The position numbers and the translations under genes are program-made. DNA of 64,000 bases, from contig NZ_CP058214.1 in the NCBI RefSeq assembly GCF_015482775.1, positions 2,408,501 through 2,472,500 on the forward strand. Reading direction: 5' to 3'. Position 1 is the first letter of the stretch; each line of letters begins with the position of its first letter. Source of the DNA: Kaustia mangrovi (lineage in GTDB: Bacteria > Pseudomonadota > Alphaproteobacteria > Rhizobiales > Im1). Shown in pieces: positions 26,773-36,670 of this stretch. Below the pieces are notes generated by a model. That model had not been told where the DNA came from. It saw only the letters and a list, made by a program, of their open reading frames with translations, and searched no databases.

Positions 26773-27552
26773 CTAGAGCTGGCGCTCGACCATCATCTTC
26801 TTCAGCTCGGCGATGGCCTTGCCGGGATTGAGGTTCTTCGGGCACGCCTTGGTGCAGTTCAGGATGGTGTGGCAGCGATAGAGCCGGAACGGATCCTCCA
26901 GCGCGTCGAGCCGCTCGCCGGTCGCCTCGTCGCGGGAATCGATCACCCAGCGATAGGCCTGGAGCAGCACGGCGGGACCCAGATAGCGCTCGCCGTTCCA
27001 CCAGTAGCTGGGGCACGAGGTCTGGCAGCAGGCGCACAGGATGCATTCATAGAGGCCGTCGAGCTTGACGCGGTCCTCGTGGCTCTGCAGCCATTCCTTC
27101 TCCGGCTCCGGGCTCGTCGTCTTGAGCCACGGCTCGATGGAGCGGTGCTGGGCGTAGAACTGGCCCATATCCGGCACCAGATCCTTCACCACCGGCAGAT
27201 GGGGAAGGGGATAGATGCTCACCGCTCCCGACACCTCGTCGATGCCCTTGAGGCAAGCCAGCGTGTTGGTGCCGTCGATATTCATGGCGCAGGAGCCGCA
27301 GATGCCCTCCCGGCAGGACCGGCGGAAGGTCAGCGTGGCGTCGATCTCGTTCTTGATCTTGATGATCGCGTCGAGGATCATCGGCCCGCACTTGTCCAGA
27401 TCGACATAATAGGTGTCGAGGCGCGGGTTCTCGCCGCCATCCGGATCGAAGCGATAGATCCGGAACTCCTTGAGGTTGGTCGCGCCCTGGGGCTTCGGCC
27501 AGCTCTTGCCCTTGGTGATGCGCGAATTCTTCGGCAGCGTCAGTTGAACCAT
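26773..27552 (-). CDS. sdhB: Succinate dehydrogenase iron-sulfur subunit
   Basis: 259-residue iron-sulfur subunit of respiratory complex II, passing electrons from SdhA FAD to quinone. The 2Fe-2S motif is [20 protein letters not shown], and the 4Fe-4S/3Fe-4S motifs are [16 protein letters not shown] and [17 protein letters not shown]. Last gene of sdhCDAB, 27 bases after sdhA. Its stop lies about 55 bases from the end of the tandem palindrome array, so the array begins where the operon's transcript should end. Confidence 0.96.
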   Translation of the reverse strand: MVQLTLPKNSRITKGKSWPKPQGATNLKEFRIYRFDPDGGENPRLDTYYVDLDKCGPMILDAIIKIKNEIDATLTFRRSCREGICGSCAMNIDGTNTLACLKGIDEVSGAVSIYPLPHLPVVKDLVPDMGQFYAQHRSIEPWLKTTSPEPEKEWLQSHEDRVKLDGLYECILCACCQTSCPSYWWNGERYLGPAVLLQAYRWVIDSRDEATGERLDALEDPFRLYRCHTILNCTKACPKNLNPGKAIAELKKMMVERQL

Positions 27553-27579
27553 GTGCTTGCTCTCTGCCCGCTTCGGTCT

Positions 27580-29439
27580 TCAGTAAACCCGTGCCTTGGG
27601 CTCGATATACTGCATGTCGTTGGTGAGCGTGTAGGAATGGACCGGCCGCTCGCCGAGGGTCACCGTGCGCTTGTCGGTATCGGCCCAGGCGAGCGTGTGC
27701 TTCATCCAGGCCTCGTCGTCGCGGTCGGGATAGTCCTCGCGCGCGTGGGCGCCGCGGCTTTCGGTCCGGTTCGCCGCGCTCTCCATCGTCACGACGGCCT
27801 GCGCGATGAGATTGTCGTATTCCAGCGTCTCGACCAGGTCGGAGTTCCAGATCAGCGAGCGGTCGGTCACGCGGATGTCGTCGGTGCCCTTCCAGACCTC
27901 GCCGATGAGGCCGCGCCCCTCCTCCAGGACCTCGCCGGTGCGGAACACCGCGCAGTTCGTCTGCATGGTCCTCTGCATCCTGAGCCTGAGATCGGCGGTC
28001 GGCGTGCCGCCATCGGCATAGCGGAACCGGTCGAGCCGGGCGATGGCCGCCTCGCCGGCGGAGCTCTCGAGCTCGGCATGGGGCGAGTTCGGCTCCAGCG
28101 TCTCCGCGCAGCGAAGCCCCGCCGCGCGGCCGAACACCACGAGGTCGATCAGCGAGTTGGAGCCGAGCCGGTTGGCGCCGTGCACCGACACGCAGGCCGC
28201 CTCGCCGAGCGCCATGAGGCCCGGCACCACCGTGTCCGGATTGCCGTCCTTCAGCGTCAGCACCTCGCCGTGATAATTGGTCGGGATGCCGCCCATATTG
28301 TAGTGGACCGTCGGCAGGACGGGGATCGGATCGCGGGTCACGTCGACGCCGGAGAAGATGCGCGCCGTCTCCGCGATGCCCGGCAGGCGCTCGTGGATGA
28401 CGTTCGGGTCGAGATGCTCCAGATGGAGATGGATGTGGTCCTTCTCCTCGCCGACGCCGCGGCCCTCGCGGATCTCGATGGTCATGGCGCGCGAGACGAC
28501 GTCGCGCGAGGCGAGGTCCTTGGCGTGCGGCGCATAGCGCTCCATGAAGCGCTCGCCCTCCGAATTGGTGAGGTAGCCGCCCTCGCCGCGCACGCCCTCC
28601 GTGATCAGGCAGCCCGCGCCGTAGATGCCGGTGGGATGGAACTGCACGAACTCCATGTCCTGCAGCGCGAGCCCGGCCCGCAAGACCATGGCGTTGCCGT
28701 CGCCGGTGCAGGTATGCGCGGAGGTGCAGGAGAAATAGGTGCGCCCGTAGCCGCCGGTCGCCAGGATCGTCTTGTGCGCACGGAAGCGGTGGAGCGTGCC
28801 GTCCTCCAGGCACAGCGCCATGACGCCCCGGCAGGCGCCGTCCTCCATGATGAGGTCGAGCGCGAAATACTCGATGAAGAACTCCGCGGAGTAGCGCAGC
28901 GACTGGCCGTAGAGCGTATGCAGCATGGCATGGCCGGTGCGGTCGGCGGCGGCGCAGGTGCGCTGGGCCGGCGGGCCCTCGCCGAACTCGGTGGTCATGC
29001 CGCCGAAGGGGCGCTGGTAGATCTTGCCCTCCTCGGTGCGGCTGAAGGGCACGCCGAAATGCTCCAGCTCGTAGACGGCCTGGGGCGCGTGGCGGCACAG
29101 ATACTCGATGGCGTCCTGATCGCCGAGCCAGTCCGACCCCTTCACCGTGTCGTACATGTGCCAGCGCCAGTTATCCGGGCCCATATTGCCGAGCGAGGCG
29201 GCCACCCCGCCCTGGGCGGCCACGGTGTGCGAGCGCGTCGGGAACACCTTGGAGATGCAGGCCGTGCGCAGGCCCGCCTGCGAGCAGCCGAGCGTGGCGC
29301 GCAGGCCCGCGCCGCCGGCGCCGACCACGATCACGTCGAATGTGTGGTCGACGATATCGTAGGCGCGGCCGTTGATGCCGAAGCTGCGCTGCGCGCCGAA
29401 GCCGCCGCTACCGAGGTCCTGAGAGCCGTTCTTGGCCAT
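27580..29439 (-). CDS. sdhA: Succinate dehydrogenase flavoprotein subunit
   Basis: 619-residue catalytic subunit of complex II in the TCA cycle and respiratory chain. FAD-binding fold: [20 protein letters not shown]; covalent FAD histidine in [17 protein letters not shown]; active-site region [17 protein letters not shown] and [21 protein letters not shown] start at the ATG at 29439 rather than a TTG three codons upstream. Operon order is sdhC, sdhD, sdhA, sdhB. The enzyme also drains succinate formed by the ethylmalonyl-CoA pathway genes in the window. Confidence 0.96.
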   Translation of the reverse strand: MAKNGSQDLGSGGFGAQRSFGINGRAYDIVDHTFDVIVVGAGGAGLRATLGCSQAGLRTACISKVFPTRSHTVAAQGGVAASLGNMGPDNWRWHMYDTVKGSDWLGDQDAIEYLCRHAPQAVYELEHFGVPFSRTEEGKIYQRPFGGMTTEFGEGPPAQRTCAAADRTGHAMLHTLYGQSLRYSAEFFIEYFALDLIMEDGACRGVMALCLEDGTLHRFRAHKTILATGGYGRTYFSCTSAHTCTGDGNAMVLRAGLALQDMEFVQFHPTGIYGAGCLITEGVRGEGGYLTNSEGERFMERYAPHAKDLASRDVVSRAMTIEIREGRGVGEEKDHIHLHLEHLDPNVIHERLPGIAETARIFSGVDVTRDPIPVLPTVHYNMGGIPTNYHGEVLTLKDGNPDTVVPGLMALGEAACVSVHGANRLGSNSLIDLVVFGRAAGLRCAETLEPNSPHAELESSAGEAAIARLDRFRYADGGTPTADLRLRMQRTMQTNCAVFRTGEVLEEGRGLIGEVWKGTDDIRVTDRSLIWNSDLVETLEYDNLIAQAVVTMESAANRTESRGAHAREDYPDRDDEAWMKHTLAWADTDKRTVTLGERPVHSYTLTNDMQYIEPKARVY

Positions 29440-29497
29440 GAGTGTCAACCGCTTTCGAAAATCCGGTCCGTAGGTCCGACTGCGACAGGCGCGGGGG

Positions 29498-29890
29498 CTA
29501 CATCCCCGCGCCGCTCGTGAAGGCGATCTTGAGGATGGCGAAGATGGACGCCAGCGCGATCACGATGGTGAAGAAGGTGTTGGCGACGATCGCGAGGATC
29601 TTGGCGAGTTCGCCATGCACATAGTCCTCGATGACCACCTGCATGCCGAGGCGCATGTGATAGGTGACCGACGCGATAAGGAGGATGAAGACGATGGCGA
29701 CCACCGGATTGGCGATGAAGGCCACCACCTCCGCGTGGCTCGCGCCGATCTGCGAGACCATGGCGATCACGAAGAAGATCGCGAGCGGGATATTGGCCAT
29801 CGCCGTGAGCCGCTGGCCCATGAAATGGCCGGTGCCGGAGCGGGCGGCGCCGAGGCCGCGAACCCTCGAGAGCGGTGTGCGCAAGGACAT
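29498..29890 (-). CDS. sdhD: Succinate dehydrogenase membrane anchor subunit D
   Basis: 130-residue membrane anchor of complex II with three hydrophobic helices ([58 protein letters not shown]). The [17 protein letters not shown] motif between helices two and three carries the haem/quinone-site residues typical of alphaproteobacterial SdhD. It starts five bases after the sdhC stop. Confidence 0.92.
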   Translation of the reverse strand: MSLRTPLSRVRGLGAARSGTGHFMGQRLTAMANIPLAIFFVIAMVSQIGASHAEVVAFIANPVVAIVFILLIASVTYHMRLGMQVVIEDYVHGELAKILAIVANTFFTIVIALASIFAILKIAFTSGAGM

Positions 29891-29895
29891 GGTTC

Positions 29896-30282
29896 CTACC
29901 CCAGTGCGAAGCCGACGATCCAGACGATGACGGTGAGTGCGAGAGAGCCCGCAATGGTCGCACGCGCGAGCGCCTCGATGGTGGGCTTCTCGAAGCCGCG
30001 CCCGGTATCCCACAGGAGATGGCGCAGGCCGCCGAGCATGTGGTGCAGGAGCGCCCAGGTGAAGCCGAAGAGGATCACCAGCCCGAGCCACGAGCCGAGA
30101 AACCACTGCACCGCGGAGAAGGCGTCGGCACCGGTCGCGGCCGCGACCAGCCACCAGGCGAGCAGGAGCGTTCCGACATAGAGCGCGCTTCCGGTGATGC
30201 GGTGGACGATGGACATCATCATCGTCAGCATCGGCCGGTAGACCTGCAGGTGCGGTGAAAGGGGACGATCCTGGACGTTCAT
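29896..30282 (-). CDS. sdhC: Succinate dehydrogenase cytochrome b556 subunit
   Basis: 128-residue cytochrome b subunit of complex II. It begins with the family signature RPLSPHLQVYRPMLTMMMSI, followed by VHRITGSALYVGTLLLAWWL, and has the haem-ligand region HHMLGGLRHLLWDTG before the third helix. First gene of the sdhCDAB operon, so the operon promoter should lie in the 126 bases between it and ctaG. Confidence 0.94.
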   Translation of the reverse strand: MNVQDRPLSPHLQVYRPMLTMMMSIVHRITGSALYVGTLLLAWWLVAAATGADAFSAVQWFLGSWLGLVILFGFTWALLHHMLGGLRHLLWDTGRGFEKPTIEALARATIAGSLALTVIVWIVGFALG

Positions 30283-30408
30283 GAAAGCCGCTCTGACCTA
30301 GCGTGGACATCGCCGCATGCTGCCGCGCAGCATGGAGGGCACTGCCCATTGTTTAGAGTCCGGTCCGGCCCAAGTCAATCGACAGCGCCCGCAAGACGGG
30401 ATCGCATA

Positions 30409-31071
30409 TCACTGGCGGCGGATCTCGGTGGAGAAGCTGTGCTCGTCCTGCGCGGTGAGCGCCTCGTCCTGATCCTTCGATTCCCCGGCGAGGTCGCGAG
30501 CCGCGGCGATCTCGTCCTTAGACAGGTTCTTCTGCTCGAAGAAGGTGTAGGACAGCGTGATCGTGCGGATGTCCTTCGAATCGGCATCCTTGAGCATGTC
30601 CTCGTCGACATAGAAGAGCAGCGGCATGCGCGCCTCCTCGCCGGGCTCCAGCCGTTCCTCGGTGAAGCAGAAGCACTCCACCTTGAAGAAGTACGGCCCC
30701 GCCCAGGCGGGTGTCACATTGAAGGTCGCGCGGCCCACAATGGTCTGGTCGCTCAGGTTCTTCGCGTAATAGTAGGCGCGTGTCGGCTCGCCGATCCGCG
30801 TCTTCACCTCGCGCTGCTCGGGGCGGAATTCCCAGTCGAGCCCCGGTGCGATATTGGCGTCGAAGCGCACGGTGACCGGCGTGTCGGTCGCCGCCTTCTC
30901 CGACAGGGCGACGGTGCGCTGGGTGGTGCCGCCATAGCCGGTGACCTGGCAGAAGAGCTGATAGAGGGTCGGCGCGTAGGAGACCAGCCCGATCATCACA
31001 GCCAGCACCACATTGACTGCGACCAGCGTCAGCGTCTTGCCCCTGCGGGTGGGGTCGTGCCCGTCCGTCAT
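30409..31071 (-). CDS. ctaG: Cytochrome c oxidase assembly protein CtaG/Cox11
   Basis: 220-residue copper chaperone that delivers copper to CuB of cytochrome c oxidase. One N-terminal membrane anchor (LTLVAVNVVLAVMIGLVSYA) is followed by the periplasmic domain with the copper motif FFKVECFCFTEERLEPGE, plus RFDANIAPGLDWEFRPEQ and RATFNVTPAWAGPYF. Cox subunit genes are not adjacent, so this is a detached assembly factor beside complex II genes. The acidic tail beyond residue 190 is longer than I expect for the family. Confidence 0.93.
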   Translation of the reverse strand: MTDGHDPTRRGKTLTLVAVNVVLAVMIGLVSYAPTLYQLFCQVTGYGGTTQRTVALSEKAATDTPVTVRFDANIAPGLDWEFRPEQREVKTRIGEPTRAYYYAKNLSDQTIVGRATFNVTPAWAGPYFFKVECFCFTEERLEPGEEARMPLLFYVDEDMLKDADSKDIRTITLSYTFFEQKNLSKDEIAAARDLAGESKDQDEALTAQDEHSFSTEIRRQ

Positions 31072-31375
31072 TTCCGGCGTCTCCAGATCCCAGATCGTGC
31101 GTTCCTGCCCGTTCGCAAGCGGAGACTAACCGAAAAGCCCACCGCCGTCCGACCGACGAATTGTCGCCCCCGGCATGTCCTGTGGATCGGACTGCCGCGG
31201 TCCTCTCCCCCACGCGGCTGCCCCGATCGCCGTCATTCCCGCGAAAGCGGGAATCCATGGATCGGTACAACCCGGCAGGCGCATGTGTGGAGTCCCGCTT
31301 CCGCGGGAATGACGGAGGCAGAAACCGGCCAGGCTGGGGAGTTCATCCTGTGCCGCGACAGTTGAGGACCGCTCC
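31072..31375. other. ctaG-LysR intergenic region
   Basis: 304 bases, no gene seen. It contains the ctaG promoter region on the left and an imperfect palindrome at 31231-31314 that may block readthrough from the LysR gene into ctaG (both are on the minus strand). Confidence 0.5.
31231..31314. repeat. Imperfect extragenic palindrome
   Basis: Left arm with CGTCATTCCCGCGAAAGCGG and right arm with CCCGCTTCCGCGGGAATGAC, around a loop of about 28 bases. It is a diverged relative of the palindrome at 21331-21396. Confidence 0.8.
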
Positions 31376-32350
31376 CTAGCGCGCGTAGTTGCGCTGGTCG
31401 AGCGGCGTCTGCGCCATGCGCGCCGACAGGAGGTCGAGGAATTCCGTCTCCGCGCGGTTGAGGTGGGCATGGGGGTTGCTCACCACATGGATGTCGATGG
31501 CCGGCGGATCCTCATAGGGCGGCAGCCGCCAGAGCAGGCCGTCGGCGATGTCGCGGTCGACCACATGGACCGGCAGGGGCCCGATGCCGAGCCCGGCCAG
31601 GATCATGCGCCTGACCTCCTCCAGATTGGAGGAGACGCCGATCACCCGGTCCTCGATCGCGGCATTGGCGCGCAAAAGCGCCACCGGCCTCAGCGCATCG
31701 GAGAGCTGATCGGTGCGGAAGGAGACGGAGGGCTCGCCCCGCAGGTCCGCGAGCGTCAGTTCCCGCCGGCCGAAGAACCGGTGCCGCGGGCCGCAGAAGA
31801 AGCCGAAATACTCGCGGAACAGATGGGCATAATCGAGCTTGGGGTGCTTGTCGCGCACCAGGCAGACGCCGAAGGAGGCCTCCTTCTGGAGCACCCGCGC
31901 GGTGACGTCGGCGCTGGTCGCGATCTCGATCTCGTAGGTCGCATGGGGGTGGCGTTCGTGGAAATCGGCCAGCACCTCGTCGAACAGCGGGCAGACCACA
32001 TGGCTCGCCATCACGATGCGGACATGGCCGGTGATCTCGTCCTTGACGTCGCGCATGAGCACCGACAGGCGCGCCACCGAGCCATAGACCTCGATGCATT
32101 CGCGATAGAGCAGCGCGCCGGCCTCGGTCACGCGGAACCGGCCCGGACCGCGGTCTATGAGGCGTTTGGACAGCTTCTCCTCCAGCCGCCTCAGCGCGTT
32201 GGAGACGGTCGGCTGCTTCAGCAGGAGCCGGTTGGCGGCCGCCGTGATCCCGCCCTCCTGCACGATCACCATGAAGGTGCGCAGAAGGTTCCAGTCGAGC
32301 TCCCAGGCAACCCGTTCCGTGCGGCGGTCGAAGGCGGGGCGCATGTCCAT
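31376..32350 (-). CDS. LysR-family regulator of the polyamine-type importer cluster
   Basis: 324-residue LysR-type regulator. The winged helix-turn-helix is LLRTFMVIVQEGGITAAANR with LKQPTVSNALRRLEEKLSKR; the periplasmic-binding-like effector domain follows. It is divergent from the importer, aminotransferase, BKACE and deacetylase genes. A T-N11-A type palindrome (ATAGAGATTATCTAT) lies 21 bases before its start, so it likely controls itself and the cluster in response to the transported compound or a metabolite. Confidence 0.9.
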   Translation of the reverse strand: MDMRPAFDRRTERVAWELDWNLLRTFMVIVQEGGITAAANRLLLKQPTVSNALRRLEEKLSKRLIDRGPGRFRVTEAGALLYRECIEVYGSVARLSVLMRDVKDEITGHVRIVMASHVVCPLFDEVLADFHERHPHATYEIEIATSADVTARVLQKEASFGVCLVRDKHPKLDYAHLFREYFGFFCGPRHRFFGRRELTLADLRGEPSVSFRTDQLSDALRPVALLRANAAIEDRVIGVSSNLEEVRRMILAGLGIGPLPVHVVDRDIADGLLWRLPPYEDPPAIDIHVVSNPHAHLNRAETEFLDLLSARMAQTPLDQRNYAR

Positions 32351-32358
32351 TCCCTGTA

Positions 32359-32385
32359 TCTATTGCGAGCATAGAGATTATCTAT
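32359..32385. promoter_or_regulatory. LysR box in the divergent promoter
   Basis: Three alternating half-sites, TCTAT (32359), ATAGA (32371) and TCTAT (32381). The right pair makes the palindrome ATAGAGATTATCTAT, which fits the LysR T-N11-A consensus. It lies between the LysR gene and the first permease gene, about 110 bases from the latter. Confidence 0.7.
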
Positions 32386-32495
32386 TTGCGGAATGCCCCT
32401 GTCCACTGCCATCATTTCCGCCAAGGCATGTGAGGGCCAGAGGGCCGCCGGCATGGCGAGGCCGGCCGGCGCGGAACAGGGAGGGCACAAGGGTC

Positions 32496-33361
32496 ATGGA
32501 CACGGGCGAACGGTCGGCCCGGCCGTGGTTGCTGATGTCGCCGGCGCTGACGGCGATCGCGTTCCTGCTCGTCATTCCCGTCTGCTTCATCGTCGTCTAC
32601 TCGTTCTGGCTGAGGACGGCGACGGGCGCGGATGTCGGCGGCATCCACCTCGACAACTGGATCGAGGTCGCGACCGACCCGTTCTATCGCGATATCCTCG
32701 CCTTCACGCTGAAGATCGCCTTCATCACCACGGTGCTGTGCGCGCTGCTGGGCTATGTTCCGGCCTATTTCATCGCCATGACGCGAATGAAGCACCGCAC
32801 ATTGCTGCTGATCCTGCTCATGCTGCCCTTCTGGATCAGCTACATCATCCGCACCATGTCGTGGATCAACATCCTCGGCGTCTCCGGCGCGCTGAACTCG
32901 TTTCTGGTCTCGCTCGGCATCGTCGGCGAGCCCTTGCAGCTCCTCTATAACGAGGCGTCGGTCATACTGGGGCTGGTGCATTTCCTGCTGCCCTTCATGA
33001 TCCTCAATGTCTTCGTCAGCCTGGAGGGCATCGACCGCAACCTGCTCGACGCCTCGCGCTCGCTGGGGGCGACCGACTTCCAGTCCTTCCTCGAGGTGAC
33101 GCTGCCGCTCTCGCTGCCGGGCCTGGCGGCGGGCAGCCTGCTCTGCTTCGTGCTCGCGGCCGGCACCTACATCACACCCATCGTGCTCGGGGGCCCCGGG
33201 ACGCGATGTTCGCCAATCTGGTCTTCGAGGCCATCGTCACCCAGCTCAACTGGCCGCTCGGCTCGGTCCTGTCGCTGGTGCTGCTGGTGGTGCTCGGTGC
33301 GGTGGTCGCGGTCTATAACCGCTTCGTCGGCATCGGCCAGATCGCCAAGAGCTTCGGGTGA
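32496..33361 (+). pseudogene. PotB-like ABC transporter permease, single-base frameshift near its end
   Basis: Inner-membrane permease of a spermidine/putrescine-type importer, about 288 residues if repaired. Hydrophobic segments begin with LLMSPALTAIAFLLVIPVCF; the coupling motif is LDASRSLGATDFQSFLEVTL. The frame is lost in the G5C4G3 run at 33189-33200: reading shifts from TYITPIVLGGP to nonsense, while one frame over it continues DAMFANLVFEAIVTQLNWPL to a stop at 33361. One added base restores the whole gene. As sequenced, the frame runs on into the next permease as an artificial fusion. This is the same kind of lesion as in soxA, which hints at sequencing error. Confidence 0.88.
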
Positions 33362-33374
33362 GGGGGCGGTCGTC

Positions 33375-34166
33375 ATGCTGAAGGGCTGGTCTCTCATCCG
33401 CGCCTACACCGTGCTGGTCTATCTCTTCATGTTCCTGCCGGTCGCGGTGGTCGTGCTGCTCTCCTTCAACTCCGCGCAGTTCGGCTCCTTCCCGATGGAA
33501 GGACTGAGTTTCCGCTGGTTCGTGGCGCTGTGGGACAACGACGCCATCGTGCGCGCCTTCCGCGTCTCGCTGCTGCTCGGCGCGCTGACCGCGCTGATCT
33601 CCACCACGCTCGGCGTACTCGCGAGCCTGGCGCTGGTGCGCTACGACTTCCCCGGCAAGACGCTGATCTCGACGGCCCTGATCGCGCCGATCCTGGTGCC
33701 GGAGGTCGTGCTCGCGGTGGCGCTCCTGCTGTTCCTGCGCTGGCTGGAGATGCCGAAGAGCTTCCCGCTCCTGCTGCTCGGCCATGTGATCTTCACCCTG
33801 CCCTTCGTGCTGCTCGTCGTGCAGGCGCGCCTCGTCTCGATCCGGCGCGACTACGAGGAGGCGGCGATGAGCCTCGGCGCGGGGCCGATCCAGACCTTCT
33901 TCGAGGTCACCCTGCCGCTGCTCGTGCCCGCCGTCTTCGCCGGCATGCTGTTCGCCTTCACCATCTCGTTCGACGACATCACCGGCACGCTGTTCTGGAA
34001 GCCCGGCGGGGTGGAGACGGTGCCGACCCAGATCTTCGCCATGCTGCGCAACTCCATCAGCCCGGAGATCAACGCGCTCGGCACGGTGATGATCGTGCTC
34101 ACCGTCTGCCTGCCGCTCTTCGGCGCCGCCATCGCCCGGCGCATGGCGGCGAACCGGGGCGGATGA
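33375..34166 (+). CDS. PotC-like ABC transporter permease
   Basis: 263-residue inner-membrane permease of the spermidine/putrescine type, with six likely helices starting at YTVLVYLFMFLPVAVVVLLS. The ATPase-docking EAA motif is EEAAMSLGAGPIQTFFEVTL, followed by VPAVFAGMLFAFTISFDDIT. It starts 13 bases after the first permease and pairs with it to form the channel; the binding protein and ATPase follow. Confidence 0.92.
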   Translation: MLKGWSLIRAYTVLVYLFMFLPVAVVVLLSFNSAQFGSFPMEGLSFRWFVALWDNDAIVRAFRVSLLLGALTALISTTLGVLASLALVRYDFPGKTLISTALIAPILVPEVVLAVALLLFLRWLEMPKSFPLLLLGHVIFTLPFVLLVVQARLVSIRRDYEEAAMSLGAGPIQTFFEVTLPLLVPAVFAGMLFAFTISFDDITGTLFWKPGGVETVPTQIFAMLRNSISPEINALGTVMIVLTVCLPLFGAAIARRMAANRGG

Positions 34167-34207
34167 CTGTTTTGCATATCGATCCACGCTCAAGGGAGGT
34201 TGAGACA

Positions 34208-35353
34208 ATGGACGACACGACACGCTATCAACGATTGCTCGAGCGCTATCGCAACGGCGATATCGACCGGCGCGGCTTCCTCGCGCTCCTCGGCGCGGCG
34301 GGCCTCGCCGCCGGCGTCGCGGGCGGCCCGTTCACCCGCCGGGCGCTCGCGGCCACGCCGTCGGAGGTCCGCTTCGACGGCTGGGGCGGGGTCGTCTCCG
34401 AGGCATTCCGCGAATATGCCTTCGAGCCCTATACCAAAAAGACCGGCATCAAGGTCGTCGACGGCACCTTCGGCGGCGCCGACGAATATCTCGCGCGCGT
34501 CAAGGCGGGCCAGCCGGGCGAATACAACATCGCCCACCTGTCCGGCGTCTTCGACTATGTGCGCTACTGGAACCTCGATCTCGGCTCGTCGCTCGACCGC
34601 GACAACATTCCCAATCTCGCCAATGTCATTCCCGCGCTGGTCGACGTGCTCGCCAAGACCAGCGACGGCAAGCTGTCGGCGGTGCCCTACGATTACGGCA
34701 CCACGGGGATCGCCTATAACCGCAAGCACATCTCCGACGAGGAGATGAAGGAGAAGGGCGCCAAGATCCTCATCGACGAGAAGTACAAGGGCAAGATCGG
34801 CGGCTGGGGCGAGTGGAAGACGCGCATCTGGTACGGCGCGCTCCAGACCGACCAGGATCCCAACAAGATCGAGGACATGGACGCCGTGTGGGAGGCGATC
34901 CGCACCAATCGCGATCTCGTGCTCAAATACTGGAGCTCCGGCGCGGAGCTCATGAGCCTGCTCGCGGAGGAGGAGATCTACGTCACCGAGGCGTGGTCGG
35001 GCCGCGTGCGCGCGCTTCAGGACCAGGGCCACGACATCGGCTATCTCGACCCGCCCGGCGGCCTTGCCTGGCAGGAATGCCTGTTCGTGCTCAAGGGCAG
35101 CCCGATGGCGGCCTGCGAGGAGCTCCTGAACTTCATGCTCGAGCCGGAGGTCGCCATCGCCGTGGCGGAGGGCCAGAAATACCCGCCGGCGCTCGACCCG
35201 AAGAAGGTGGACCTCGGCGAGGAGGTCGCGAGCCTGCCGGCCTTCGACCCGACCGGCACGCTGAAGGAGCTCAACTTCTTCGATCCCGGCTACTGGAACA
35301 GCCACGAGGCGGAGTGGTCGAAGCAGTATGGCCGGGTGGCCAAGGGGTACTGA
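34208..35353 (+). CDS. PotD-like extracellular solute-binding protein
   Basis: 381-residue periplasmic binding protein of the polyamine/PotD class. The N-terminus has a twin-arginine-like export signal (DIDRRGFLALLGAAGLAAGV). The mature fold shows VRFDGWGGVVSEAFREYAFE, GGADEYLARVKAGQPGEYNI and VTEAWSGRVRALQDQGHDIG. A GGGAGGT ribosome-binding site precedes the ATG. It would capture the substrate outside the membrane. Binding-site residues do not settle whether it prefers a polyamine or an acylated derivative. Confidence 0.9.
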   Translation: MDDTTRYQRLLERYRNGDIDRRGFLALLGAAGLAAGVAGGPFTRRALAATPSEVRFDGWGGVVSEAFREYAFEPYTKKTGIKVVDGTFGGADEYLARVKAGQPGEYNIAHLSGVFDYVRYWNLDLGSSLDRDNIPNLANVIPALVDVLAKTSDGKLSAVPYDYGTTGIAYNRKHISDEEMKEKGAKILIDEKYKGKIGGWGEWKTRIWYGALQTDQDPNKIEDMDAVWEAIRTNRDLVLKYWSSGAELMSLLAEEEIYVTEAWSGRVRALQDQGHDIGYLDPPGGLAWQECLFVLKGSPMAACEELLNFMLEPEVAIAVAEGQKYPPALDPKKVDLGEEVASLPAFDPTGTLKELNFFDPGYWNSHEAEWSKQYGRVAKGY

Positions 35354-35390
35354 GCGAAGGGGCGCGGTGCCCGCGTCGCGCGGCTCGATC

Positions 35391-35527
35391 CCCCTCACCC
35401 TCCCATCGCCTGAATGCGATGGGTCCCTCCCTCTCCCGCGAGGGGAGAGGGGAAGGAAAGCGGATCGACAGGAGAACCCTCTCCCCTCGCGGGAGAGGGT
35501 GGCGCCGCAAGGCGCCGGGTGAGGGGG
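35391..35527. repeat. Compound palindromic repeat between binding protein and ATPase genes
   Basis: A 137-bp element made of nested hairpins, including CCCTCTCCCGCGAGGGGAGA and, further on, CTCTCCCCTCGCGGGAGAGG and GGCGCCGCAAGGCGCC. A related copy in the opposite orientation is at 39011-39148. It lies inside the transport operon and would fold in the message. Confidence 0.88.
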
Positions 35528-35562
35528 CGTGAGAGGTGCAGGAAGGACAGGGGTCGAAACCG

Positions 35563-36660
35563 ATGAGCGGGACACAGAACGCCGTCGAGCTGAAGGGGGT
35601 GGTCAAGCGCTTCGGCGACTTCACCGCCGTGCATGCCATGGACCTCGCCATCGAGGAGGGCTCCTTCGTGACCTTCCTCGGGCCGTCGGGCTGCGGCAAG
35701 ACCACCACCTTGCGCATGATCGCGGGGCTGCTCGACACCACCGAGGGCGACATCCTGGTAAAGGACCGGCGGGTCAACGACATGCCGATCCACAAGCGCA
35801 ATCTGGGGCTCGTCTTCCAGAACTACGCGCTCTTCCCGCACAAGCGGATCTTCGACAATATCGCCTTCGGGCTCAAATACCGCAATGTCGCCAAGGCGGA
35901 GATCGCGGACCGGGTGAGATCGGCGCTCGATCTCGTCCAGCTGCCCCAGCTGGCAGACCGCTATCCCCACGAGCTGTCCGGCGGCCAGCAGCAGAGGATC
36001 GCGCTCGCCCGCGCCATCGTCATCCAGCCCGACGTGCTGCTCCTCGACGAGCCGCTGTCGGCGCTGGACGCAAACCTGCGCGAGGACATGCGCGTGGAGC
36101 TCAAGCGCATCCAGGACAGGCTCGGCATCACCACCATCTTCGTCACCCACGACCAGTCGGAGGCGCTCGCCATGTCCGACCGCATCGTGGTGATGAGCGA
36201 GGGCCGCGTGGAGCAGGTCGGCGCGCCGGAGGAGGTCTATAACAAACCGGCGTCCGAGTTCGTCGCCCGCTTCCTCGGCAACTCCAACATCGTGCCGGCG
36301 CAGGTGAGCGCCCGGGAGAACGGCGTGATCACGGTCGATGCGGAGGATCTCGGCGCCGTCCCGGTGCTGGAAACCCGCGCGACGGGTGTCAATGGCGCGC
36401 ATGCGCTCCACCTCGTCATCAGGGCGGAAAAGCTGCGCCTCGCCCCGCCCGAGGAGGCGGCGGCCCCCGACGGCGCTCGCCTGTCCGGCACCGTCGACAC
36501 GGTCGACTATCAGGGCCAGTCGGCGCGCTATTTCGTCACCGTGAACGGTCGCCAGCTCCAGGCGATCAACAATATCGAGGATCATCCCTTCGCGGAGGGC
36601 GCGCCGGTCTCGGTGCATATCCGCGCAAAGGACTGCGTTCTGCTTCCCGCCCGTCAGTAG
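35563..36660 (+). CDS. PotA-like ABC transporter ATP-binding protein
   Basis: 365-residue ATPase that powers the importer. Walker A is FLGPSGCGKTTTLRMIAG, the signature LSGGQQQRIALARAI, Walker B VLLLDEPLSALDAN and the H-loop FVTHDQSEALAM; a C-terminal TOBE regulatory domain follows from about residue 270. I chose the ATG at 35563; a GTG nine codons upstream is weaker. The aminotransferase gene begins ten bases after its stop, tying catabolism to transport. Confidence 0.95.
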   Translation: MSGTQNAVELKGVVKRFGDFTAVHAMDLAIEEGSFVTFLGPSGCGKTTTLRMIAGLLDTTEGDILVKDRRVNDMPIHKRNLGLVFQNYALFPHKRIFDNIAFGLKYRNVAKAEIADRVRSALDLVQLPQLADRYPHELSGGQQQRIALARAIVIQPDVLLLDEPLSALDANLREDMRVELKRIQDRLGITTIFVTHDQSEALAMSDRIVVMSEGRVEQVGAPEEVYNKPASEFVARFLGNSNIVPAQVSARENGVITVDAEDLGAVPVLETRATGVNGAHALHLVIRAEKLRLAPPEEAAAPDGARLSGTVDTVDYQGQSARYFVTVNGRQLQAINNIEDHPFAEGAPVSVHIRAKDCVLLPARQ

Positions 36661-36670
36661 CGAGTCGTCA

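Noticed and set aside
32157-34166. A single 669-residue double permease.
   Set aside because: The fusion exists only because of a one-base frameshift; conserved sequence continues in another frame to a normal stop at 33361, and the second permease has its own start at 33375.
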